This document shows, in pieces, positions 51,961 to 61,636 of a stretch of DNA of 64,000 nt. Source of the stretch: an uncultured Saprospiraceae bacterium. Lineage in GTDB: Bacteria; Bacteroidota; Bacteroidia; Chitinophagales; Saprospiraceae. The stretch is from the NCBI GenBank assembly GCA_937959115.1, contig CALGAW010000031.1, positions 29,987-93,986 on the forward strand, written 5' to 3'. The position numbers and the translations under genes are program-made. The first letter of the stretch is position 1. Every line of letters starts with the position of its first letter. Under the pieces are notes generated by a model. That model made no database searches and had not been told where the DNA came from. It saw only the letters and a program-made list of their open reading frames with translations.

Positions 51961-52806
51961 ATGGCTTTATTACCATCACCGAAAAATAAAGAGCTCGTAA
52001 AAGCTCCAACAAAGGAAATGAGTTTCTTTGATCATCTAGACGAGTTGAGGAAACACATCCTACGATCGATTGTCGTTGTTATTCTTGCAGGGATTGTGAT
52101 TTTCCTAAACAAGGATTTTGTTTTTGATGAGATCATATTCGTAGCCAAACAAGCAGATTTTGGGTTTTATCGATTTTCTTGCTGGCTTTCAAATAGTGTT
52201 GGTCTAGGAGATACAATCTGCATGCAACCGGTAAACTTTGAGCTGATTACAACACAATTGGGGGAAGCATTTATCCTTCACCTTAAGGTATCATTGATTG
52301 GCGGATTTGTGGTGGCTTTTCCTTATGTTTTCTGGGAGTTTTGGCGTTTTTTAAAGCCAGGTCTATTGCCTGAAGAGCAAAAATCTACTCGAGGGGTTGT
52401 TTTTGTTTGCTCTTTTCTGTTTTTATCTGGAGTGCTGTTTGGTTATTATGTTATCTCTCCCTTTGCAGTAAATTTCCTTGCAGGTTATGCCATTAACGAG
52501 GTGAATAGTACAGTGACTATATCCTCTTATGTGAATTATATGATCATGTTTACCGTTCCTACTGGTCTTGCGTTTGAAATGCCTCTCGTCATCTTTTACT
52601 TGGCAAAAGTTGGTTTAATTACGGCTGAATTTATGCGTAAGTATAGACGGCATGCTGCTGTAGTGTTGTTAATCACCGCAGCGATTATTACGCCACCGGA
52701 TATGATTACGCAGATTTTGATTGGACTGCCATTGTATATTCTATATGAATTGAGCATTTTTATTGCAGCGAAGGAAGAGAAGAAACGGGAAATCAGTTTA
52801 CGTTAA
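51961..52806 (+). CDS. tatC: Sec-independent protein translocase TatC
   Basis: The 281-residue six-helix membrane protein starts with MSFFDHLDELRKHILRSI, the TatC cytosolic signature. It has family segments FPYVFWEFWRFLKPGL, LFGYYVISPFAVNFLAGY and AAIITPPDMITQILIGLPLYILYE. TatC binds twin-arginine signal peptides and with TatA exports folded proteins. There is an insertion of some 30 residues in the first periplasmic loop, common in Bacteroidota TatC. TatA is not adjacent. The start is fixed by the close promoter element upstream. Confidence 0.95.
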   Translation: MALLPSPKNKELVKAPTKEMSFFDHLDELRKHILRSIVVVILAGIVIFLNKDFVFDEIIFVAKQADFGFYRFSCWLSNSVGLGDTICMQPVNFELITTQLGEAFILHLKVSLIGGFVVAFPYVFWEFWRFLKPGLLPEEQKSTRGVVFVCSFLFLSGVLFGYYVISPFAVNFLAGYAINEVNSTVTISSYVNYMIMFTVPTGLAFEMPLVIFYLAKVGLITAEFMRKYRRHAAVVLLITAAIITPPDMITQILIGLPLYILYELSIFIAAKEEKKREISLR

Positions 52807-53021
52807 TCTATTTTGTTTTTGATCGCTTTCCCAGGGTCTGATTGGCAAGAAAGTTTAGGATTTATGATCGTTTTTTAAATCAATTGAATACGTAAATGTT
52901 TTAACTAAAACCAGTGGAATTATTTTGTTTCTAAAGACTTGTTTTTATTGTATACTTTATAATAGTAGATCAAGATATTGCCTTTTCTTTTGAAAACACT
53001 TTTTGTTTTATTTATTATCCA

Positions 53022-54191
53022 ATGATCAACGCTAGACTTATTTGTTGTATCCTTTTTATCTCCTTCCTTTGTAGTGGGTGTTATCTAAGTAAGAATCTAG
53101 AAAATATACCGTTAAACATTTACCAGGATTCAAAACATGATATCCATCCAATCATCCTATTAAATGAAAACGGAATTCAAGAACTATTAGTCAAATTACC
53201 CGCAGATACGTTTATGGTGGAAATCCAAGGCTATGAATCGTTTCAAACGAAATCATTGTTCTTTACCTTTAGTGAAGAAGCCGAAATCATTTATCGATAT
53301 CAACCCTATTTCAAGCTTCCTATTCCTGAGAAAAACTTTGATTATCAGTTATTAGTGTCGATTACTGGTCGTCATACAGATGTGTTTTACAAGGATTTAA
53401 TCAAGGTGGATTATTCAGTAGCTCGGATTGATCCACATGTCCATTTACTGGATGCTTCAGGATTACCGTACAACTTAGACTATATTCAAGTAAACGAAAC
53501 CTTAACGATAGATTGTGAGACAGCAAAAAGCCGTTTGGTTTCAATAGAATATTATTCTGATGAGTCAATGCCTGCCAAGCCACCATTCAGCGAGCACGCA
53601 AAGCCATTTAAGCTTCCAAAAGAGTTAGATGATGTTACGACTGTTGCTTGTGGTGATCAATTTACGTTTACAACAGCTGGGCTCTACAGAATTGTAGCAG
53701 ACAACAGTCGCTACAGTATGATCTGTGCGGTTCCACCTGATTTTCCTAAAGTGACTAGTGTTGATGAGTTATCTCTTTCCCTGCGTTATATCACAAAGAA
53801 CTCAGAATATAAGGCGATTCGTCAAGCAGCAAATCCCAAGCAGGCATTGGATGGGTTTTGGCTAGAACGGACAAGCAGTGTCGCACGCTCCCGAAAACTC
53901 ATCAGCATCTACTACAACCGTATTCAGGAAGCCAACCGCTATTTCACAGATTTCAAGCATGGCTGGAAGACTGACCGCGGAATGATCTTCACGATTTTCG
54001 GATTGCCTGACAAAGTGGAAAAGGCACCACTCCTTGAATATTGGTACTATGAGCCGACATCTTATCGAGAAGAAGCCTCTTTTTTCTTTGACCGCGCGCT
54101 AAACGGTGAGCTGATTTTGCGGAGGTCTGAGTTCTTGGAGCGGGTGTGGAACAGTCAGGTGTTGACTTGGAGGCAAGGGATTACCAATTGA
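53022..54191 (+). CDS. GWxTD-domain lipoprotein
   Basis: The 389-residue protein has a lipobox FLCSGC (Cys20). The N-terminal ~230 residues are beta-rich and carry no known motif. The C-terminal ~150 residues form a GWxTD domain (TIGR04514): YFTDFKHGWKTDRGMIFTIF and LLEYWYYEPTSYREEASFFFD are its core. Such proteins are frequent in Bacteroidota envelopes, sometimes associated with gliding or surface attachment, but no activity is established. It is a single gene on the plus strand, convergent with the third TMTC-like gene. Confidence 0.85.
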   Translation: MINARLICCILFISFLCSGCYLSKNLENIPLNIYQDSKHDIHPIILLNENGIQELLVKLPADTFMVEIQGYESFQTKSLFFTFSEEAEIIYRYQPYFKLPIPEKNFDYQLLVSITGRHTDVFYKDLIKVDYSVARIDPHVHLLDASGLPYNLDYIQVNETLTIDCETAKSRLVSIEYYSDESMPAKPPFSEHAKPFKLPKELDDVTTVACGDQFTFTTAGLYRIVADNSRYSMICAVPPDFPKVTSVDELSLSLRYITKNSEYKAIRQAANPKQALDGFWLERTSSVARSRKLISIYYNRIQEANRYFTDFKHGWKTDRGMIFTIFGLPDKVEKAPLLEYWYYEPTSYREEASFFFDRALNGELILRRSEFLERVWNSQVLTWRQGITN

Positions 54192-54222
54192 GGTAGAGAA
54201 AAGTTTACCAATTTTCTCCACC
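54192..54222. terminator. Hairpin between convergent genes (candidate bidirectional terminator)
   Basis: An 11-position stem with one mismatch (ggtagagaaaa / ttttctccacc) is placed immediately after the GWxTD gene stop and before the TMTC-like gene stop. It lacks a clean T-run on either side, so it is only a weak terminator. Confidence 0.45.
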
Positions 54223-54235
54223 CACTCCTCCTTAA

Positions 54236-56005
54236 TTATTGGATATCAGTATCCATTTTGTCAAACAATTCCGCCAATTGTCTATAGTTTTCTTTATTCG
54301 GATTTAACTGCACTGCGGTTTTGAAATATAGTTTTGCTTTTTCAAAATCTTCTTTTTCGTACTTATAGAGACCCATATTATAAAACACTTTTGCTTCTTT
54401 CGTATCTAGATCTATAGCGGATTGCCAATCCTTGGCTGCTTGATTTATTTTGCCAAGGGACATGTAGTTGTCGGCCCTTAAAACGTAAGGGATCGGATCA
54501 TCTGGCAAGTATTCGATGTATGCGTTAAAGTCAAGAAGCGATTCCTCTAGATACTTCAATTTCATTAGGGTCTTTCCTCTTTTTAGGAGATGCTCAGTAT
54601 CCGTTGAATCTAGTAGGACTAATTTGTCTAAATACGCTAAAGCAATTTGGGGTTGGCGTCTTTTATTATATAAAAATGCAAGAAAACTATTGGCTTGGTG
54701 ATTAAACGGGTCAAACTCCAGTACTTTTTTATACATCGAGGCTGAGCCATCAAAGTCTTTATACTCATACAAATAATTTCCCAAGGCAAAGTGAGCCAAT
54801 AATGAATTCGGATTGTTCTGAATCACATCTGTCCAAAATGTGCCATCTGACTTCCATACTTGTGTCCTATCAGAAGTCTTAATTCCAAACAATAGGATCA
54901 ATGCAAAAGTACTGATATACAAGGTCAATGAAGCAGAATTGAAATTTTTCGTCAACTGTTTAATAAGCATAAAAATGCTCAGATTTAATCCTAAATACGG
55001 AAGGTAAGTATACCGTTCTGCCATCATTGCATTCCCAACAGGAATAATCTGTAAAACAGGAAGCAAACTAATTGTAAAAAAGGCGATTCCAAGAAAAATA
55101 AACGTTGTTCTTTTCCAAGCGATAAGAATGCCAACCAATAAAATAATAAAAGGCGAAAGATTCATCAACAATGAAAAAGGCTCGTCGAATGCCGGATAAT
55201 GATATAATCCAGTTTGGTCAATTGGTAAAAAGAACTTATAAAAATAAGCGATCCAGCTATACGAGACCAATTGCACACGTTGCCATGCTGAGAAATAAGA
55301 AAGATCTGAAATGGCCTCTACAGAATCTTGTGCGTAAATTGTAATCAAACCAAAAATAAAGGATATCAGTAGAAACGGAACTTTGTTTACCAAGTTGATT
55401 TTACGGTTTTGCCAAGCATCAAGTACAAGTAACAAAAGCGGAAAGGCAATTGCTGCTGGCTTGGAGATCAAGGAAAGACAAAACAAACAAATCGATAAAT
55501 GATAGAATCTAATTCCATATTCGTCTTTCTGAGCATACAAATAGGCAATTAACCCAGATAGGAGGAAAAACAAAAACAGAACATCCTTACGTTCTGCTAC
55601 CCAAGCAACAGATTCAACATGCATCGGATGAAGCGCAAAGAGCAACGCTGACCCAACTGCTAATAGTCGATGCTGAATCAGAAGCATCGCAAGCCAATAT
55701 ACCAATAAGGCATTTAATATATGTAGTAGAATATTGGTCAAATGAAATCCAAATGGCTGTTCACCCCAGATCCAGTAATCGATTGCTAGGGAGAGGAGGG
55801 TCAATGGATGATAATTACCTTCATAAGTAATCGTAAATAGGTGAAACAGATCATCAAATGTTGAGATCGAAAGATAAGGATTGTCTAATACATAAGCATC
55901 GTCATCCCAGGTAACCAGGAAGTCATTAAAGAAAACATTCCAATAGACTAATAAAGTGCTTGAGATTACCAATAGGAAGACGATAAGTAATTTTATCGTT
56001 TTCAT
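54236..56005 (-). CDS. TMTC-like GT-C glycosyltransferase with C-terminal TPR repeats (copy C)
   Basis: The 589-residue protein has the same plan as the pair at 16.7-20.6 kb, without the Lys-rich N-terminal tail. The first loop is FLVTWDDDAYVLDN, then NYHPLTLLSLAIDYWIWG and HPMHVESVAWVAERKDVL. Membrane segments run to about residue 400 and TPRs fill the last ~180 residues (PFNHQANSFLAFLYNKRRQP, KVFYNMGLYKYEKEDFEKAK). It is divergent from aconitase. The three copies share the HPMHVESVAW box nearly identically, a sign of a common ancestor and a maintained catalytic role. Confidence 0.8.
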   Translation of the reverse strand: MKTIKLLIVFLLVISSTLLVYWNVFFNDFLVTWDDDAYVLDNPYLSISTFDDLFHLFTITYEGNYHPLTLLSLAIDYWIWGEQPFGFHLTNILLHILNALLVYWLAMLLIQHRLLAVGSALLFALHPMHVESVAWVAERKDVLFLFFLLSGLIAYLYAQKDEYGIRFYHLSICLFCLSLISKPAAIAFPLLLLVLDAWQNRKINLVNKVPFLLISFIFGLITIYAQDSVEAISDLSYFSAWQRVQLVSYSWIAYFYKFFLPIDQTGLYHYPAFDEPFSLLMNLSPFIILLVGILIAWKRTTFIFLGIAFFTISLLPVLQIIPVGNAMMAERYTYLPYLGLNLSIFMLIKQLTKNFNSASLTLYISTFALILLFGIKTSDRTQVWKSDGTFWTDVIQNNPNSLLAHFALGNYLYEYKDFDGSASMYKKVLEFDPFNHQANSFLAFLYNKRRQPQIALAYLDKLVLLDSTDTEHLLKRGKTLMKLKYLEESLLDFNAYIEYLPDDPIPYVLRADNYMSLGKINQAAKDWQSAIDLDTKEAKVFYNMGLYKYEKEDFEKAKLYFKTAVQLNPNKENYRQLAELFDKMDTDIQ

Positions 56006-56420
56006 ATTAAAACTCTTAAGAAGCTCAGTTGAGCTCGAATATTAACTAATCTTGTTTGATATGTAGAATTGGATTATCCTATCGGTGGGGGAATCCCCAG
56101 AAGTAAGAATTTGAGAGAATGAAATATAATCTTTATTGAAGGGTTGATAAATTTAATTTTCATAGTGCATCATTGATTTTTCAATAAAATAATGTTCCAT
56201 AAAATTTACATTTAAATAAAAAACGCAAGCAACAATAAAATGGTTGGTTCAAAACTTATTTTTTAAAAAAAAACTAGAATACCTCGGATGCAACAAGAAT
56301 GAAATCAATTTGTAAACACTAATTGGTACATAAAGTTTAGTATAAATCCATTTAATTCGACCTTCTAAATACCCTTATAATCTACAGTTTAGGAATTTTG
56401 AAGAAACATTAGAAGCATAA
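56006..56420. other. A+T-rich divergent intergenic region
   Basis: About 415 bases between the starts of copy C and aconitase. It contains A/T runs (including a run of A near 56265) likely to bend DNA, and no gene. A clear promoter exists for aconitase; none with a good -7 was seen for copy C. Confidence 0.5.
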
Positions 56421-56452
56421 TTTGTGTTTAAACTACTAAAACGGTATTTTTG
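56421..56452 (+). promoter_or_regulatory. Complete -33/-7 promoter of the aconitase gene
   Basis: TTTG at 56421-56424 and TATTTTTG at 56445-56452 are separated by 20 bases, the normal spacing of the Bacteroidota -33 and -7 elements. The ATG at 56490 follows 37 bases later, and the leader rules out starts upstream of the promoter. Confidence 0.75.
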
Positions 56453-56489
56453 CAACTCTTTTCAAGTAAAACGAAAAAAAACAAACGCT

Positions 56490-58757
56490 ATGGTTTTTGA
56501 TTTAGATATGATAAAAAAGGTGTATCAGGAGCTTCCTGGTAAGATTGAAGCAATTAGAGCTTCTTTGGGCCGACCTCTAACTTTAACTGAGAAAATCCTT
56601 TATTCTCATTTGCATACAGATTCTCCACTTCAAAACTACAATAGAGGCAAAGACTATGTGTTTTACGCGCCAGACCGTGTAGCTATGCAAGATGCAACTG
56701 CTCAGATGGCACTGCTTCAGTTTATGATGGCAGGGAAAGACAAAGTAGCTGTGCCTTCAACAGTGCACTGTGATCACTTGATCCAAGCAAAAACAGGAGC
56801 TGATGCAGATTTGAAAACCGCGATGGATGTGAATAGTGAGGTGTATGACTTCTTATCGTCTGTGTCTAACAAATATGGAATTGGATTTTGGAAACCAGGA
56901 GCGGGTATTATTCATCAGGTAGTCCTTGAGAATTACGCATTCCCAGGAGGTATGATGATCGGGACGGATTCACACACCGTAAATGCAGGTGGACTAGGAA
57001 TGGTAGCGATTGGAGTCGGTGGTGCTGATGCTGTAGATGTGATGGCAGGAATGGCATGGGAGTTGAAAAATCCAAAACTAATAGGCGTTAAGCTAACTGG
57101 AAAACTGAATGGCTGGACGTCCTCCAAAGATGTAATCTTGAAAGTGGCTGGTATCCTTACCGTAAAAGGTGGAACAGGCGCGATTGTTGAATATTTCGGC
57201 CCAGGAGCAAAAAGCCTTTCCTGCACAGGAAAAGGAACTATTTGCAACATGGGTGCTGAGATCGGAGCGACCACTTCAACCTTCGGGTATGATGAGTCAA
57301 TGAGCAGATACCTCAAAGCAACAGGCCGTGCTGAAGTTGCGGAACTAGCAGATGGTATTGCTGAACACTTGACGGGAGACGATGAGGTATATGCAAACCC
57401 AGAGAAATACTTCGACCAAGTCGTCGAAATAGATCTAAGTACGCTAGAGCCACACGTAAACGGACCATTCACGCCAGACTTGGCTTGGCCGATTTCGAAA
57501 TTGGCGGAAGCAGTAAAAGAAAATAATTACCCTGAAAAATTGGAAGTTGGATTGATCGGTTCTTGTACCAACTCTTCTTACGAAGATCTAGATCGCGCTG
57601 CCTCATTGGCGAAGCAAGCAGTGTCTAAGAATCTATCTGTGAAAGCAGAGTTTACAATTACTCCAGGTTCTGAATTGGTACGATACACCGTAGAACGAGA
57701 TGGCTTATTGGATTCTTTCGAGAAAATCGGTGGCGTTGTTCTAGCAAACGCTTGTGGTCCTTGTATTGGACAGTGGGCACGTCATTCAGACGATCCAAAT
57801 CGTAAGAACTCAATCATTACCTCATTTAACCGGAATTTCTCTAAGCGGAATGACGGAAATCCAAATACACATTCATTTGTAGCATCTCCTGAGATCGTTA
57901 CAGCATTGGCGATTGCAGGAAGCATGAGTTTCAACCCGTTGACGGATAAATTGACAAACAAGGATGGAGAGGAAGTGATGTTGGATCCTCCACATGGTGT
58001 TGAATTACCGCCTAAGGGTTTTGATGTAAAGGATGCTGGATATGATGCACCTCTTGCCGATGGTAGTGGAGTAAATGTTGTTGTTAATCCTGATTCTAAG
58101 CGAATTGAGTTATTGACTCCATTTAAACCAATGACACAAGGGCACCTTGAAGGGATGCGCGTATTGATTAAAGCAAAAGGCAAGTGTACAACGGATCACA
58201 TTTCTATGGCTGGCCCATGGTTGAAGTACCGTGGACACTTAGACAATATCTCTGAGAATTGCTACACAGGTGCAGTAAATGCCTACAACGACAAAACCAA
58301 CCACGTGTTCAATGCAGAAACAAAAGAATACGGACCAGTACCGACAACTGCTAGATGGTATAAAGCCAATAACATTGGAACAGTGGTATTCGGTGAAGAG
58401 AATCTAGGTGAAGGCTCATCAAGAGAGCATGCAGCAATGGAGCCTCGTCACTTAGGTGTGATGGCAGTGATTGTGAAATCATTTGCTAGAATTCACGAGA
58501 CCAACTTGAAGAAGCAAGGAATGCTTGCACTGACGTTTGTAAACAAGGCAGACTATGATCTAGTTCGCCAAGACGATAAAGTAGCGATCCTAGGATTTGA
58601 CTCATTTGCACCAGGCAAGAATCTTACGATTGAATTGACGCATGCAGATGGGACAACGGATAGCTTTGAAGTCGCTCATACTTACAGTGCTCAGCAGATT
58701 GACTGGGTAAGAGCTGGGTCAGCACTGAATAAGATTAGAGAGGAATTGGCAAAATAA
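56490..58757 (+). CDS. acn: Aconitate hydratase
   Basis: Starting at the ATG at 56490 the product has 755 residues, the length of mitochondrial-type aconitases. It holds the three [4Fe-4S] cysteines: one in [12 protein letters not shown] and two in [11 protein letters not shown]. Other active-site motifs include [30 protein letters not shown], and the SRE-type segment [16 protein letters not shown] in the swivel domain. It isomerises citrate to isocitrate in the TCA cycle in the cytoplasm. A longer frame to 56424 would place 22 extra residues upstream, overlapping the promoter; it is rejected. The gene is monocistronic, as far as can be seen. Confidence 0.97.
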   Translation: MVFDLDMIKKVYQELPGKIEAIRASLGRPLTLTEKILYSHLHTDSPLQNYNRGKDYVFYAPDRVAMQDATAQMALLQFMMAGKDKVAVPSTVHCDHLIQAKTGADADLKTAMDVNSEVYDFLSSVSNKYGIGFWKPGAGIIHQVVLENYAFPGGMMIGTDSHTVNAGGLGMVAIGVGGADAVDVMAGMAWELKNPKLIGVKLTGKLNGWTSSKDVILKVAGILTVKGGTGAIVEYFGPGAKSLSCTGKGTICNMGAEIGATTSTFGYDESMSRYLKATGRAEVAELADGIAEHLTGDDEVYANPEKYFDQVVEIDLSTLEPHVNGPFTPDLAWPISKLAEAVKENNYPEKLEVGLIGSCTNSSYEDLDRAASLAKQAVSKNLSVKAEFTITPGSELVRYTVERDGLLDSFEKIGGVVLANACGPCIGQWARHSDDPNRKNSIITSFNRNFSKRNDGNPNTHSFVASPEIVTALAIAGSMSFNPLTDKLTNKDGEEVMLDPPHGVELPPKGFDVKDAGYDAPLADGSGVNVVVNPDSKRIELLTPFKPMTQGHLEGMRVLIKAKGKCTTDHISMAGPWLKYRGHLDNISENCYTGAVNAYNDKTNHVFNAETKEYGPVPTTARWYKANNIGTVVFGEENLGEGSSREHAAMEPRHLGVMAVIVKSFARIHETNLKKQGMLALTFVNKADYDLVRQDDKVAILGFDSFAPGKNLTIELTHADGTTDSFEVAHTYSAQQIDWVRAGSALNKIREELAK

Positions 58758-58837
58758 TTATCAATGGGTAATTGTTGAGGTATAATAATTATTAACAAGT
58801 TATTCCTTACGGAAATGTACATAACTGATTTGAAAAT

Positions 58838-58874
58838 ATTCCCTGCTTGTCGTTTGATGGGTGGGGATTTTTTA
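58838..58874 (+). terminator. Possible aconitase terminator
   Basis: A weak stem attccc / ggggat (one G-T pair) over a 19-base loop is followed by a T-rich run (attttttatt). It lies about 80 bases downstream of the aconitase stop and is only a candidate. Confidence 0.35.
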
Positions 58875-59075
58875 TTAGTGAAACCCACTCTAAGGTTGAA
58901 CTTTATAGCGACCCAGCTGAAATAGAAAAAGATTATGTAAATTGAATTGAGTTTAAAAAAGTTGTAGCATGGATGAAAATAAGGAACTTTACCTCTATCG
59001 TTTTGTGTTAATTAATTGAAAATAAAGAAGTATCAGGAAACGGAATCTGAAAATCCTTGGGATAAACTGTTTTAA
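58870..59075 (+). pseudogene. Degraded third copy of the DNPWNE-tailed membrane protein family
   Basis: At 59016-59075 a frame ends in ETESENPWDKLF and TAA, which aligns with the C-termini of the two intact genes downstream (EADNPWNEIF and ESDNPWNEVF). Upstream of it, other frames carry protein-like fragments (ELYSDPAEIEKDYVN and MDENKELYLYRFVLIN) interrupted by stops and frame changes. The first of these could correspond to the DPVADELELRD region of the intact copies, though weakly. The C-terminal match is the well-supported part. It looks like the decayed remnant of a tandem gene copy immediately before the two intact ones. Confidence 0.6.
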
Positions 59076-59144
59076 AATGATATTTTTTTTAGTAAAATAG
59101 TACCATAATACCGTGTTTAATTTCTCCAACATACAATCAACAAA

Positions 59145-60299
59145 ATGATATTTAAACCCAAAGAATTAAAAGTATTTGAAGACCACGATCATTTGAACAT
59201 TACCTATAATTGGTTTGATGGAACAGCGATTATAATGGTTTTGGCTAGTTTATTCCAACTTGGTTTTGTGTTTACCTTTTTTCTAGACGGTTTTAAGGGG
59301 GTTCAAGGGTTCTTATTCCCATTAGTTTTTATAGTTGGTTCAATTGGTGTAATGTATTCTGCTTTGACAAAATTGTTTAACAAGACAATTATTGATGTTT
59401 ATTATGGAGAATTGAACATTGTCCATAAACCGATCCCTTGGATAAAAGGGAATACGAAACTGAACCAAGAAGATATTCGTCAATTTTACGTTAAGGAGAA
59501 AAGGGGAGAACAAGGAATGAGCTATGACTTAAGAGCTAGATTAAAACAGGGCGCTGACATCTCCGTCCTAGCGATCAAAGCAACTGATTCACACTTAATT
59601 TTACAGTTGGAAGAACGTCTTGAACAATTTATGGGAATTGAGGATCAGCCTATCGCTGGGGAGTTTGGAAAAACGAAAGAATACTACAGGCAAAAGGCAA
59701 ATCAGCCAAAACGAAAGCGCAAAACAAAAACGGGATTTAACCTCAACTATGATCTAATAGACGGAGCAGCACTTTCTGTTAAAAACAAACGATTGACTGT
59801 TAGCCAAACGACTCAGTATGACTGGGAAACGGGTAATTCTGATAAACTGTTTCAACTGATTTCTAAGAGCGGAGAAGAGAACTTGCTCTACGTGCGGAAG
59901 AAAGGTGGACTGTATGCTTCTTATGTAGAACATGAGTTGAATGCGGTAGATCGAAATCGGCTTAAGTTTGATCCGAATAACCCTCCGAATAAACTGATCA
60001 TGGATGGTCAACAGTACATTCTAACGGCGTTGCTGGGGGGCAATCAGTTCCTTAGTGATGACTCCAAACCTATAGCTGTAAACCAATGGATTTATACAAC
60101 GACGGACAATGAAGTGCAAATCAGAGTGCTGAAAACAGGTTCTATCTTGACCATTCACAAAGGAAAAATAATTCCAGATTATTACTTCACTGATCCAGTA
60201 GCAGATGAGTTAGAACTGCGCGACATTGAAGATTCGAAAGAAATTCAACTAGAAGAAGAATATCGGGAAGCTGATAATCCTTGGAATGAGATATTTTAA
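59145..60299 (+). CDS. Unrecognised membrane protein, tandem paralogue 1
   Basis: The 384-residue protein starts MIFKPKELKVFED, has two membrane helices (about 27-75), then a first polar domain (FNKTIIDVYYGELNIVHKPI, PH-like in layout), a very basic linker (KRKRKTKTG near 187-195) and a second beta-rich domain (LYVRKKGGLYASYVEHEL, VNQWIYTTTDNEVQIRVLK) that may be related to DUF4178. It ends EADNPWNEIF. It is 29 bases upstream of a paralogue of about the same length and downstream of a degraded copy, so the locus arose by repeated tandem duplication. No function is known. Confidence 0.72.
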   Translation: MIFKPKELKVFEDHDHLNITYNWFDGTAIIMVLASLFQLGFVFTFFLDGFKGVQGFLFPLVFIVGSIGVMYSALTKLFNKTIIDVYYGELNIVHKPIPWIKGNTKLNQEDIRQFYVKEKRGEQGMSYDLRARLKQGADISVLAIKATDSHLILQLEERLEQFMGIEDQPIAGEFGKTKEYYRQKANQPKRKRKTKTGFNLNYDLIDGAALSVKNKRLTVSQTTQYDWETGNSDKLFQLISKSGEENLLYVRKKGGLYASYVEHELNAVDRNRLKFDPNNPPNKLIMDGQQYILTALLGGNQFLSDDSKPIAVNQWIYTTTDNEVQIRVLKTGSILTIHKGKIIPDYYFTDPVADELELRDIEDSKEIQLEEEYREADNPWNEIF

Positions 60300-60328
60300 A
60301 GCATTATTATCAATTTTCAATTGAACAC

Positions 60329-61498
60329 ATGATTTTTAAACCCAAAGAATTAAAAGTATTTGAAGATCAGGACAACCTGAATATTACCTATAGTTGGTTT
60401 GATAGCACTGCAATACCAACGTTTATGTTTAGCTTGTTCTGGTGCGGGTTTTTGGTGATGTGGTATACCTTGGGCCTTGTTGCTGGAGCACCCTTGGTTA
60501 TGTTTCTCTTTCCAATAATCCATGTGATTGTAGGAATTAGCACAATGTATAGTGCGCTGACAAAGTTGTTTAACAAGACTATTATTGATGTTTATTATGG
60601 AGAAATCAATATCGTACACAAACCAGTTCCATGGATAAAAGGGAATACTCAACTGAACCAAGGAGATATTGAACAGTTTTACGTCAAAGAGGCCAAGGGA
60701 AAACAAGGCCGTGCCTATAACCTAAGAGCAAAATTGAAATCAGGAAAGGACATCTCGATCTTAGCGATCAATGCCAGTGATTCGCACCTGATTTTACAGC
60801 TAGAGGAACGACTCGAACAATTTATGGAAATTGAGGATCAACCTGTCAGCGGTGAGTACGGAAAAAGCAAGCAATATTACGAGAAGAAAGCAAAACTGCC
60901 GAAAAGGAAACGCAAAACAAAAATTGGCCATAACTTCAACTATGATCTAGAAAACGGATCAAAATTAACCGTTAAAAACAATTGGCTTACTGTCAACAAT
61001 ACGACTCAGTACGACTGGGTAAAAGGAAATTCTGATAAACTGTTTCAACTGATCTCTGAAAGTGGAAAAGAAAACCTGCTCTATGTGCGTAAGAAGGGTA
61101 AATTATTTTCTTCCTATGTAGAACATGAGCTAAGCACAAAAGAACGTAATCGGCTTAAGTTTAATGTAGGAAGCCCTCCAAAGAAACTATTTGTGGATGG
61201 ACGGTATTACATTCAAACGGCTATATTGAATGGTAATCAATTTTTAAGTGATGACTCAAAGCCAATAGCAGTCAAGCAATGGATCTATTCAACAGAAGAC
61301 AGCGAAGTGCAACTAAGAATTCTAAAGGCGGCGGCTACAGTGACGATCTATAAAGGAAAAATCATTCCTGACTACTACTTCATTGATCCTGTTGCGGAGG
61401 AATTGGAATTGCGTGATATAGAAGATGAAAAGGAAATCATTCTGGAAAAAGAGTATCGGGAGTTGGAGTCTGACAATCCTTGGAATGAAGTGTTTTAG
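60329..61498 (+). CDS. Unrecognised membrane protein, tandem paralogue 2
   Basis: The 389-residue product shares its first 12 residues, the polar domain FNKTIIDVYYGEINIVHKPV, the basic linker and the second domain with paralogue 1. The membrane-helix region is less conserved (SLFWCGFLVMWYTLGLVAGA). It ends ESDNPWNEVF. The DNA also remains recognisably alike at the 5' end, implying fairly recent duplication. The conserved acidic C-terminal DNPWN tail, shared by all three copies, may be a binding motif or localisation tag; that is inference. Confidence 0.72.
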   Translation: MIFKPKELKVFEDQDNLNITYSWFDSTAIPTFMFSLFWCGFLVMWYTLGLVAGAPLVMFLFPIIHVIVGISTMYSALTKLFNKTIIDVYYGEINIVHKPVPWIKGNTQLNQGDIEQFYVKEAKGKQGRAYNLRAKLKSGKDISILAINASDSHLILQLEERLEQFMEIEDQPVSGEYGKSKQYYEKKAKLPKRKRKTKIGHNFNYDLENGSKLTVKNNWLTVNNTTQYDWVKGNSDKLFQLISESGKENLLYVRKKGKLFSSYVEHELSTKERNRLKFNVGSPPKKLFVDGRYYIQTAILNGNQFLSDDSKPIAVKQWIYSTEDSEVQLRILKAAATVTIYKGKIIPDYYFIDPVAEELELRDIEDEKEIILEKEYRELESDNPWNEVF

Positions 61499-61602
61499 GC
61501 TATTTTTTTATCAAGATGGAGCTTACATCCCTAGTAATTAAGGTTTGGTAGACATTATGAATGAACGAAAAAAATCATAATTAAACATTAACCATTATAT
61601 AT

Positions 61603-61610
61603 TATCTTTA
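61603..61610 (+). promoter_or_regulatory. Near-consensus -7 element for nhaC
   Basis: TATCTTTA differs from TAnnTTTG only in the last base and lies 26 bases before the ATG at 61637. Confidence 0.4.
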
Positions 61611-61636
61611 CCGTTGAACGATAAAACACCGATACA

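Noticed and set aside
56424..56489. N-terminal extension of aconitase
   Set aside because: It would overlap the -33/-7 promoter, and the ATG at 56490 gives the normal family length.
56933..57472. Minus-strand 179-codon frame
   Set aside because: It is antisense within the well-supported aconitase gene and has no start context or homology-like motifs.
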